A stretch of DNA of 64,000 nt from Aspidiotus rigidus (taxonomy: Eukaryota > Arthropoda > Insecta > Hemiptera > Diaspididae), in the NCBI GenBank assembly GCA_035079385.1, contig JAVHKY010000083.1:744001-808000 (forward strand). The letters are read 5' to 3'. Positions 1 to 9,108 of this stretch are shown piece by piece (position 1 is the stretch's first letter; every line of letters begins with the position of its first letter). Position numbers and translations under genes: made by a program. A model generated the notes under the pieces. It was not told the origin of the DNA and did not search any database. It saw nothing but the letters and a program-made list of their open reading frames with translations.

Positions 1-5
1 TCTGA

Positions 6-490
6 AACGATGCACGAGCTACCCAAAATTTTAGGTACCGCCGACAAACTATTCGCGAGTTCGCTAATGTATACGCGGAATATCTACGCGCTTATCCCCG
101 TATTATGTATCTTAAATCAGACAAGTATCTGGAAGTGTTTGAAAATTTGAGTGAGAAGGAATTCGCTATGGTTACGACCACGCGGCCGCTAATTCGTGCC
201 CTCCAGCGGGGAACGATTACGCGCAAATCTTAATATCCGAGGCACGTACTCGCTTATCACAATACTATAGAAAACAGATGACGATTTTTAAATACACGAA
301 AATTTTATTCAAAAGAAGAACAGAAAATGTTTTCACATGCGAGTATACGCTCGGTCATAAATCATTTTTTGAAATAAAGTCTCTCGATCACGTCGTAAGA
401 GAAATACTCACGTCTTCGCATTACTGTGTGAGCGTGCAAACGCGCATTTTGAAAAATATTTATTTGCGGTGTTTTCCGGATGTTAGATGA
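6..490 (+). pseudogene. Possible 3' end of a coding region, with a frameshift
   Basis: Two adjacent open stretches look protein-like but lie in different frames. The first runs from the window edge to a TAA at 231-233; the second is open from about 152 and ends with TGA at 488-490, holding a 70-residue stretch from the ATG at 278. The switch would fall between about 190 and 230. Composition is mixed and basic, with no low-complexity bias. I recognise no family, motif or membrane segment. An AATAAA lies 37 bases past the stop. It could be the last exon of a host gene with an unseen intron, a decayed element, or chance; the upstream part is off the window. Confidence 0.3.
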
Positions 491-526
491 CGTGTGGAAA
501 ATGTTTTTACGTCGCTAACCTATTTC

Positions 527-532
527 AATAAA
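527..532 (+). terminator. AATAAA polyadenylation signal candidate
   Basis: A canonical AATAAA 37 bases after the stop of the possible coding tail, followed by a T/G-rich stretch. Position fits a short 3' UTR, but the hexamer is common in AT-rich DNA. Confidence 0.3.
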
Positions 533-1102
533 GTATCGTCGTGGCTCATTTTGTGAATACCAAGTAATAGATTTCCATGTAAAAGTGAAAAGGTTTATTC
601 GCGAAATCGAAAGTTGACGGGATTCAGAAATGTTAAATCCTCAAAAATCGACTGGTCGTTCTTTCCGATCAAGCTAACAATAGCTTAAGTGACTTGATGA
701 AGGATTGACGGCAAATCGAAGTTTCTCCTTGATCATTGTTTTACAAAGGAGGACCTCATTCATACGTTTCGGAAAAACTCTCGAAAATTGTCAATACGAA
801 TTAGAGGCAATCTTTTCCATGTACATTCGGACCAGGTCAACTTTCGTGCCCCATACTGAACTTCGACAAAAATAAGTCTAAAACTAATTTTAGCGATACC
901 GTTCAAACTTTTTCGAACTCTATTTTACTGAACGAAGTTCTTATATTTCGTTCAAATCTGCTCGGAAATTGAATATTTCGATTCAAAATTTCCTGGAATG
1001 GGAGAAATCACTAAAATTGTTGACTGTCAATGTTAAAAAATTTTTCAGATCTCTGCAAAGGTGTATTAAATAATGATATTTCATCGTGTCTCTTACTAAC
1101 TA

Positions 1103-1234
1103 TGACGTCATCAATAATTCGGGTTATCTTTCCAAAAGCTAATTAAGAAAATTCAAACTGATGACGTCACGAACTAATGACGTTATGGATGGTGATGACG
1201 TCACAATCAGATTCAACGGATGATGTTGACGTCA
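1103..1234. promoter_or_regulatory. Cluster of four TGACGTCA palindromes
   Basis: Perfect TGACGTCA octamers lie at 1103-1110, 1162-1169, 1196-1203 and 1227-1234. This is the full CRE site bound by CREB/ATF proteins in animals. The same octamer recurs elsewhere in the window, so it may belong to a dispersed repeat rather than a promoter. Apart from these, 491-1212 shows no gene. Confidence 0.4.
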
Positions 1235-1490
1235 AAAAAGAGGTTTAAACTGGTTGATGTCTTTATTGTGCCTCTATCCGCTATCACAAAATTTTCTGGC
1301 AGAGTCAAATGATTAAAGATCATGTTCATGATGACAGAATACTCACAGAGTAGAGTAAACGAAAAACCAATTACAAAGACCGCAGATATAAAAGAGAAGA
1401 TGCGAGATCTTTCGGTTAACAAACCATCATCGGGCAAAGTTAGAACGCCACTGATCCAGATACGACTCATAAAACAGAATACCAACGAGA

Positions 1491-3529
1491 TCAGGATTGA
1501 ACGAGCGAGCCCTCGCGAGGTGACTCAAACTCGTAGACCAATTCAACTAAACCTTCGTCGGGAAAATACCTGTTGAGTACGGTGACATCGTCACTGTTCA
1601 GATGACGCACTATTTCGATATTTTCCAAAGCAACGCGCTTGAAGTAAGAATTCTCCTTGTGGAGGAGGGTAGCCGAACCTTCCTTGAAACTATGACCACT
1701 GGAGATAAGGTGGTCCGCAAAGGCCGAATCACCCAAATTACCTTTCTTCCAGGCTTTAAGGTGCTCCTCTACTCGAATTCAAAGATGGCGACCCGTCTCG
1801 CCTATGTATACGCCGTTACAATCCTTACACTCCAATTTGTACACCCCGCTCCTCTCCCCCCGTGGGATGGGGTCCTTTAGCCTAACAAACAAACCCTTCA
1901 CAGTAGTGAGGTTATAAAAAGCAGGCCTGAAGCCAAAGGGGCGGAGGACACGAGTCAGCTTGGATGAAAACTCACCCAAAAACGGGAGCTTGATCCAACG
2001 TAATCTCTTATCATTATTACCACTCAGATCGCGGGGGAGGGAAGTGGTAGAATCAAGGCCCTTCCTCGTAAGTTTTTTACGGACCATACGGTCAATGTCC
2101 AAGTTGACCTCATTCACAGCGGCCAAGTGCTTAATGGTCGCCAGCTCCTTTTGGAAAGCTGGTTGACTTAGTGGAATGCTAGTAAGTCGATGAATATAAC
2201 TATTGAAGGCAGCGATCTTATGAGAAAATGGACAGAAGGACGATCCGTGGACAACTGTATCGGTCGAAGTATCCTTCCTGAATATCGCAATTCATGGTCC
2301 CCATCTCTATCAGAGATAGTGAGATCCAGAAAGTTTATGGAAGAAACTCCAATTTCTGTAGTGAATTTTATGGAGGGATTCAGATACTGAAGAAAATCAC
2401 CAAGGAGCTCTTGAGGACAGGTCCACGCACATAATATATCGTCCACATATCGGTGCCAGTAATGGATGTGACTCAGTAGCACTTGGCCAGAGGAAAACAA
2501 GTCAACCTCAAATCTGGACATAAATATCTCCGAAACGACAGAGCCCAAAGGAGAGCCGATGGGGATTCCTACCTCCTCAGGAAACTAGTAAAATTTCCCA
2601 TTGAATTTACAGAAGTTAGGGGACCAGCACGTATTAAGGAGGCGAAAAAATTCCTGTATCTCGTTATGAGGAATGTTGAACTTTACAAGTAGGTCACCCA
2701 TAAACTGCATAGTATGGGCCTTTGGTATGTTGGGAAAGAGGCCGGCTACATCAAACGAGCAGAGGCTAGTACCCGGAGGCAAGGTAACATTTTTGAGCCT
2801 CTCGGCCAGAGAAACCGAATTTTTAACGGAGTAGGGGGACTCGTACTTGATTCGAGACTTGAACCAACGATCCAAAAACTTGGCCAGAAAATAGGCAGGG
2901 GAGGAGACGTAGGAGACGACAGGCCGCATAGGAGTATTCATCTTGTTACGTCTATAAATAATTAGCAACTAGTTCGGAACGGATCCTTGCCGGGACCAAG
3001 CCGGGCTCTCCACCGAAAGTGACTACGTGGCTCAGAATAGAACGCAGCGGTAAAACCGACCTGACGTCCAGTCATCATCACCATAGCGAGTCATAAGATT
3101 AACTTAAGCTAGGCGTAACGTATCGTAAGCGAGCGAGTAAACGTACTGAGTAAACTACGGTAGCGTATCGGTTTATATAGGCACGTCGCCGCGCGTCGTG
3201 AACGACTCCCGGACGAGGTGCGCGCGCACCGAGTCCGTGAGCTCGAACGTCGCGTCGCGTGCGTACGTATAGAAACGTATAGACTATGCGGAGCTCCTTC
3301 TATGCCGCAGATAAGGTTCGTGTCGGACGTTACGAGAGTGCCGCGGGGTGCGCGGAGATCGTAACAATCTTGTGAACTTTTGGCAACCCATAGAGGAGGG
3401 GAGGAACAGGGTTAGGTACACACCATTATTAGCACAAATATTTTTGAGGCAATAGCCTTGGAGTTCAAAAGGGAGGAAATTTTCTTTTCTTTTTTGGCTT
3501 TGAGCTCAACCTCAAAATCCCAGCAATCC
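1491..3529 (-). pseudogene. PLE1 RT + GIY-YIG polyprotein relic
   Basis: The minus strand encodes a decayed Penelope-type protein. At 3425-3529 it matches the N-terminal part of PLE2 (a lysine-rich run then SSLLN). It then jumps to PNPVPPLLYGLPKVHK near 3371-3418, is broken by the solo LTR, and resumes with TPMRPVVSYVSS near 2920. RT motif A is seen as CSFDVAGLFPNIP (about 2720) and motif C as YVDD (about 2440). The endonuclease piece GVYKLECKDCNG with YIGETGR lies near 1795-1840. An in-frame TGA at 1779-1781 stops the endonuclease just after ETGRHL, and the rest resumes as GDSAFADHLISSGH and ends SLVQS. Penelope elements use the RT to copy their RNA at a nick made by GIY-YIG. Confidence 0.85.
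2944..3366 (-). mobile_element. Solo LTR inside PLE1, with 4-bp target duplication
   Basis: A 423-bp GC-rich block interrupts the PLE1 RT between PKVHK and MNTPMRP. It begins TGTTACG and ends CGTAACA, so its ends are 7-bp inverted and of TG..CA type. ATCT flanks it at 2940-2943 and 3367-3370. Removing the block with one ATCT gives a continuous PLE reading frame. There is no internal region, so it is a solo LTR. A TATATAAA on the minus strand near 3170 suggests minus orientation. The 4-bp duplication fits Gypsy or BEL, but the family is not recognised. Confidence 0.85.
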
Positions 3530-3531
3530 TC

Positions 3532-4525
3532 ATTCATTGACTGACTAGCATTCCGCTAAGTCAACCAGCTTTCCAAAAGGAGCTGGCGACCATTAAGCAC
3601 TTGGCCGCTGTGAATGAGGTCAACTTGGACATTGACCGTATGGTCCGTAAAAAACTTACGAGGAAGGGCCTTGATTCTACCACTTCCCTCCCCCGCGATC
3701 TGAGTGGTAATAATGATAAGAGATTACGTTGGATCAAGCTCCCGTTTTTGGGTGAGTTTTCATCCAAGCTGACTCGTGTCCTCCGCCCCTTTGGCTTCAG
3801 GCCTGCTTTTTATAACCTCACTACTGTGAAGGGTTTGTTTGTTAGGCTAAAGGACCCCATCCCGCGGGGGGAGAGGAGCGGGGTGTACAAATTGGAGTGT
3901 AAGGATTGTAACGGCGTATACATAGGCGAGACGGGTCGCCATCTTTGAATTCGAGTAGAGGAGCACCTTAAAGCCTGGAAGAAAGGTAATTTGGGTGATT
4001 CGGCCTTTGCGGACCACCTTATCTCCAGTGGTCATAGTTTCAAGGAAGGTTCGGCTACCCTCCTCCACAAGGAGAATTCTTACTTCAAGCGCGTTGCTTT
4101 GGAAAATATCGAAATAGTGCGTCATCTGAACAGTGACGATGTCACCGTACTCAACAGGTATTTTCCCGACGAAGGTTTAGTTGAATTGGTCTACGAGTTT
4201 GAGTCACCTCGCGAGGGCTCGCTCGTTCAATCCTGATCTCGTTGGTATTCTGTTTTATGAGTCGTATCTGGATCAGTGGCGTTCTAACTTTGCCCGATGA
4301 TGGTTTGTTAACCGAAAGATCTAGCATCTTCTCTTTTATATCTGCGGTCTTTGTAATTGGTTTTTCGTTTACTCTACTCTTTGAGTATTCTGTCATTATG
4401 TCGAGCCGTAACGTTTCGGACCGTGTCAATTCTATCATGTTCATGTCTATCATAATTTATGTCCATCTTTACCAGTTACTTTTGAATTCGCTCTGCTCGT
4501 TTGCAGAGTTAAGCCTAGGATACTA
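3532..4525 (+). mobile_element. Penelope-like element PLE1, inverted 5'-truncated copy
   Basis: From 3532 to about 4398 this is a near-identical inverted copy of 1331-2196, differing at only a few bases. It starts in the middle of the PLE protein, directly beside the 5' end of the left copy, so the two lie head to head. Past about 4398 the two 3' UTRs diverge. Such abutting, inverted, 5'-truncated partners are a known habit of Penelope elements. Confidence 0.85.
3555..4236 (+). pseudogene. PLE1 GIY-YIG endonuclease relic (right copy)
   Basis: It reads FQKELATIKHLAAVNEVNLD, then a linker, then GVYKLECKDCNG and YIGETGRHL. The TGA at 3946-3948 falls where PLE2 has a glutamine codon. The frame then continues as IRVEEHLKAW and GDSAFADHLISSGH to a natural-looking end, SLVQS, at 4236. 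The left copy has exactly the same internal TGA, so the stop predates the duplication or was copied with it. No RT is left in this copy. Confidence 0.8.
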
Positions 4526-4844
4526 ACCGGGGCGAAGGAGCCAGTACGTTAAGCTATTTAGCTCCTGGGCTCACTCGCTCCCAGCTTTTCCAGAATCAGG
4601 GGTAGGGCTGAGGTTCGACGTTAAAAAACTTTCAAGTTCGAAGGTCATGCGCCCGGACGCATATTTTGAAATTAGGGTAGGGGTAAAGAAAAGACATGAA
4701 CATGTCAAAACGAAAACTGCCACCTTACTTCATTCACTGTTTTCAAGGGTTTCCTTTAATTATCACATATAGCTCTAGGGAAAAGAGGGTAGACTCCTCA
4801 AGTCTCTCCTGATGAAGTTTGTCAACCGTAGTGTGAAACTCCTC

Positions 4845-5165
4845 TAGCTATAGGATTTTACCAAGGCTAACTCCAAAAATAATTACCTGTCAAAATGCCC
4901 GAACAGCGTGCTCTTGATGGGAGGAACCGACTTCAAGACACCTTCAGCCAATCATCTAGAACTGTAAAAGACACGGTTGAGTCTCTTCCCTCCTTAACCT
5001 ACATTATAATCAAATATTTCAGTACACAGGTATCCTCACTGCCAAAATGCAGCCATCGGTCCCTTCAGCGAGACAGCTCACCATAAAGAAACTACTGAGC
5101 TCTTCACCAAATGAGTAACGAGTCCCTACGACGCCTCACCAACTGTAGTGTCTCAACAAGGAGGA
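4845..5165 (+). repeat. Interspersed repeat, copy A (uninterrupted)
   Basis: About 320 bp that align to 8790-8927 plus 13355-13507. Shared landmarks are TACCTGTCAAAATG, CAGCCAATCATCTAGAACTG, CAAATATTTCAG and CAACAAGGAGGA. It is the empty-site version of the Copia insertion. I see no coding signal; the 63-residue ORF here is not conserved in copy B. 4526-4844 holds no gene. Confidence 0.7.
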
Positions 5166-5623
5166 ACCTAAACGCTCTTACCTAACTGCATTGGAAGAAT
5201 GATGAATTTTGAATAGTTCCAACTTTCAATTATATGATTGAGAATGTGTCTTGAGAAAGTTTAGCTCTTCAAGTCGAAGCTTAGGTTATCTGGTGGTTGC
5301 ATGCTCCACATTTGTTAGCTGGAAGAATAACCTATCAATTATTTCAATTTTAAGTCGCTTGTGTTGCAGGTGCAGAGCCGCCCGTTCTCCATAAAGAAGT
5401 GTTTTTGTTTCTTCCAACACCCGAAACGAACCTTTCCAGAATAACTTCAATATTCAAAGAATCTTCTCGGTGAAATCCCCTCTTCTTGGCCACCGCTAAG
5501 CTGCAGTACCCTCAGGCATGCAAAATATAACGCACACACTAAACACAATGCTATACTAGAACCGAGCCGCTGTTGGAGTCTCTCTCCTTCTTTCTTGAAG
5601 TTCCTTTTGTGATCGTCTTCTTC

Positions 5624-7000
5624 CTATAGAGTGTCGCCTGCGTATGAGTGGTGCACAGTCGTTGAGCAGGTCATAGCATGGTTCTGCAGCCATTCCATTT
5701 CCACCTTCTTCTTCATGACCGTGACTACGAATGCAGACACCTGGTTCCGTATCTCTTCAGAATTTAGCATAATGGCTACCAGGTTACCCAGAGCAAACTT
5801 TTCATCGATCACAACCTTTTGCAGAGATCGACTAAGCTTCCCTCGCCGATGCCTCCGCGCCTCACACTCAAATAAGGTATGCTGTGGTCCATCACCCCGC
5901 TTTCGATTGCAGTGCGAACATGTTACCTGCTCCACTCTCCAGAACTTCTTCTCAAGGTACATGTTGAAGTGGTTATGGCTTCTCAACAACTGCGTCAGCT
6001 GAAAGTTAGCCGACCATGGTCTCATCAAAGTCGTGTGTCAACAGAAGGGTCGTCCATTTACCTAGCTTGTTCTGAGTAATTCTCACATTCCATTTCTCGG
6101 CCTCCTACTTGATCCGTAAAGCCTCATGATCAGTCGTTGTCTTCTGTTTTGCTTCGAATACCACCGTTCTCGTGCTAATATGCGAAAAGCAGCCGTCAAG
6201 ACAGTGCGGTAGATACTAACACGCCTTAGGACAACTCTCTGTTGGTTCTTTCCCATCTCTTTCCTCCTGTAGGCTATCTTCACCCAGTCGACCCGTATTG
6301 AGGCACCATACAGGAGGATTGACAAGGCGGTGCTCATCTTTTTGCTCTTCTCGACCCTCCCAGATTTGTCATTAAGTGGTAGGGTATGTAACTGCACCGC
6401 CCGCCTTTTCAGTTGCCATCATAAAATGATGTCTGAAACTCGGCTTGGAGTCAAACCAGATACCCAGGTTCTTCATCACCTTCTTGGTCGCCATAACAAG
6501 GGTGGACTAAACTTTCACGAGTCGTGAATAAATGGCCTCCGTCCTATCTTCTATAAGTTCTAATCTGGTCAACTCGACCCAACACTTCACAGCCTGTAGA
6601 GTCCGGTTATCCTCCTCTCCACTGCTACAGTTACTTCGGCAGGGCATACCACTCTGTGTTATATACGCATAGCAGATAATCTTAACGTCTGGCGGCAGCT
6701 TCACCTCGAAGATCCTGTTGAATGGAACGCATCACAAGAGCGCAGCCCAAGAACCGGCCTCTCCGGCCAAGTAACTGGGCGCTTTACTGTGCCAGTAGAC
6801 GTCTTTGCTTCGATTTCTCGACAGCTAAGCCTGAGCCGGTATGCAGGCACCTCTACACCCATCCTTTCCCTTAGATTCGAGTTTCACGCATTTCTTATCT
6901 AGAGGCTGACGGCAGCGCAAAACTGACGTCTGTTCGGCTATATCCTTCAGTCTGGTACCAGCATCTGATGTACAGCACCCAGTTTGAAAACCTTATTGAC
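5624..7000 (-). pseudogene. R1-clade non-LTR retrotransposon relic (RT palm to C-terminal knuckle)
   Basis: Read on the minus strand, pieces of an R1-type ORF2 appear in the right order but in changing frames. Near 6660-6704 is LPPDVKIICYA where the YADD motif should follow, so the catalytic aspartates are lost. At 6420-6500 is a decayed thumb (LGIWFDSKP). At 6083-6397 is ILLYGASIRVDW and YRTVLTAAFRILA. At 5624-6028 is the C-terminal knuckle CSHCNRKRGDGPQHTLFEC (C-x2-C-x9-H-x4-C). This order is that of R1/LOA-group elements. There is no poly(A) tail or target duplication that I can see. Confidence 0.75.
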
Positions 7001-8789
7001 TATTTGAGATTAGGTCAACCCTCAAGTCGATCGATTTTCTTTCTAAATACTTGGAGATTTAGTGAGTCAGATTTCATGGTTGTTCTGTGAATCAGGAAGA
7101 AGAGTTCGAAAACGTGAATCGGCAGTTGTAATTACGCACAAGAAGATAGAAAAGCTGAACAAAGACATGAAGAAATTTGAAACATTTGATGAAGACAAAG
7201 TAAACTCGCTGCGAGAAAGTTCTATTAAGTCTTCGTATGAGAAAAATTAAGATTCCCCACATACGATGAAAACCTGGGAAACGCTTGTTCCCTAATTCTT
7301 GTTCCAGATCTGTCTGTAGCGACGAGATGATGAAAATTTTTACACTACGTAGAGAGAAGTGATCGGAATGAATTTGGATTTAGGTTAATCGGTGAAATAT
7401 TGAAATCCCTTCAAGGTTGTTCCTCTTTACTGACAGACGCCCGTTCCCTTTTAAGGCGATGGAGATTAAAATTTTCTAATGCTCAACTTTTGTTACTCTT
7501 ATAGAAGAGTTCTCAAAGCACGAGTATTCTGATGAAAAGCTTTAGTCATTTTCGATCTTATAATCAACTTATATTACTTCATCGTGAATTCCTCTATACT
7601 ATCAAAATATTGCTTCAAAAGCAAAAATTCTAATTATTCTTCATTCTTTGCGAGGAACTCGCTTTGTTGTAAAAGAGAAAAAAGTCGAGTTTCTAAATTT
7701 GAGAGAGAAAAATGAAATTCTTTCCAACTTCCACCATATCGATTTTTAACAACACCGGCAGAACGAAGCTTTTTTCATCGTTCGTCTTTTTGTCTCTAAT
7801 GAACCTAAAGGAAAAAAAAAAAATTCTCTTACTTTCGAGAAACTTTATAACCTCGAGGATCATCTGTGAAGAACGTTTAGAGCGTTATTTGTTTTCTTTA
7901 ATATTACTCAAAAATACAGGTGCGTAAGGCTGGTTGAATCTGATTTAATCTATCCTCCATTATCCTATTTTTTCCTTTCATATTTTCTGGGTTTTTTTCT
8001 CTTTCTCGAAGAATAAACTGAAGATTGAAAAAACCAAATAATATTTATCACGGTGGACGTATATCGCAATTCTTTGCGGCCGTAATTCGTCTATTCGGTT
8101 GGAGCGATTTAGAGTTTGACAGGCCGTCATACACTCGAAATCTGTGCTAAAAGTGAAGGAGAAAAATGAAGTACGATTTATCAGTAAGAAGGTGCTACAT
8201 CATAAAGCTTTCGTACGCGCCGAATTTCTTCTAATTCAACAGTTTTTTCCGTTTGCCACGACCCTCATGAACGTTATTTAAAGATAAGTTCATACGCTCG
8301 GTGAAAAGTGTGCTTAAATGACGCATCGGGCGGTTCCGTAAGTACACTTTTATTTTCTCGTTTCTCGGAACGAACCGAAAATTCGAATTTAAATCAAATA
8401 TCAGTCAACCGTTCGAACCAACAAGTTTTTTGAATCTCGTTTTTTATTTTTTCGACCCAATCAAATATTCGTTTACATCGTCATCACGAAGCGACAACGA
8501 CTTTCCGAAGTAGTTCGCAGGACTATGAATCACAGAAAAGGCGATATCTCAAGGGTCATTCGAGGAAATTCAGAATGAGTTTGACATGCGTCATACATTG
8601 TTGATGAGATGGAATTGAGGGCAACTTGAAGTTGTGAAAAATTCTTTCAGCTTTCAAACTCGAAATGTAGGTTTTGGCTAATGTGGGGCCGATTCCTCTT
8701 TTTTCTTTCCTTTCGTAATTCTTAAGTTATGAAAATGACTTTTATTGACGACCTCACTCTTTTACCAGCTCACAGGTAGAACCCCATCC
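7001..8789. other. No gene seen
   Basis: Short ORFs of about 60-70 codons only (for example 7062-7250 and 7712-7927), AT-rich, with no motif I recognise. Confidence 0.5.
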
Positions 8790-8927
8790 AACTACAGAAT
8801 TTAACCGGAGCTAATTTCGAAAGTAATTCTACCTGTCAAAATGTCTGATCTGTCTGCTCTTGGTGGGTGGCACCAACACTCGAAGCCTTTCAGCCAATCA
8901 TCTAGAACTGTAAACGTCATGGTTAAG
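8790..8927 (+). repeat. Interspersed repeat, copy B, left part
   Basis: Aligns with copy A up to GGTTAAG, where the Copia element enters. The last five bases, TTAAG (8923-8927), are the target duplication. Confidence 0.75.
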
Positions 8928-9074
8928 TTTTAAATTACGTTGTGGTTACAAGGAAGGTTTTATTCGAAGTAACGATAAAAGAAAAGTACAAAACTGATTT
9001 TTAGATACGATACGTAATTTTGTACATAGCAGCCAATAATAATTAACGGGTGTCGTGCGCGCCTACCTACAATA
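8928..9074 (-). repeat. Copia 3' LTR
   Basis: 147 bp, read on the minus strand from TATTGTAGG to TAATTTAAAA. It differs from the 5' LTR at two sites. It contains AATAAA on the minus strand (TTCGAATAAAACC), a likely polyadenylation signal. The ends are not the usual TG..CA. Confidence 0.92.
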
Positions 9075-9083
9075 CTTTCCCTC
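9075..9083 (-). promoter_or_regulatory. Copia polypurine tract
   Basis: GAGGGAAAG on the minus strand directly beside the 3' LTR, the usual place for the plus-strand primer. Confidence 0.75.
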
Positions 9084-9108
9084 GTTGATTATTCGCATAA
9101 AAGAAAAA

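Larger units (their letters stand above)
1280..3531 (-). mobile_element. Penelope-like element PLE1, left copy, minus strand
   Basis: On the minus strand this holds, in order, an N-terminal piece, the RT core, the GIY-YIG endonuclease and a 3' UTR that resembles the PLE2 3' UTR down to about 1280. About 190 residues between the N-terminal piece and the RT are missing compared with PLE2. A solo LTR interrupts the RT at 2944-3366. The element directly abuts an inverted, 5'-truncated copy that starts near 3532. Stops and frameshifts show it is dead. Confidence 0.85.

Noticed and set aside
1213..1485. 90-codon minus ORF near the PLE1 end
   Set aside because: It lies in the 3' UTR; the same region is non-coding in PLE2 and PLE3.
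4809..4845. CTGATGA..GAAAC on the plus strand
   Set aside because: The bases between do not pair as stem II, so it is not a hammerhead.
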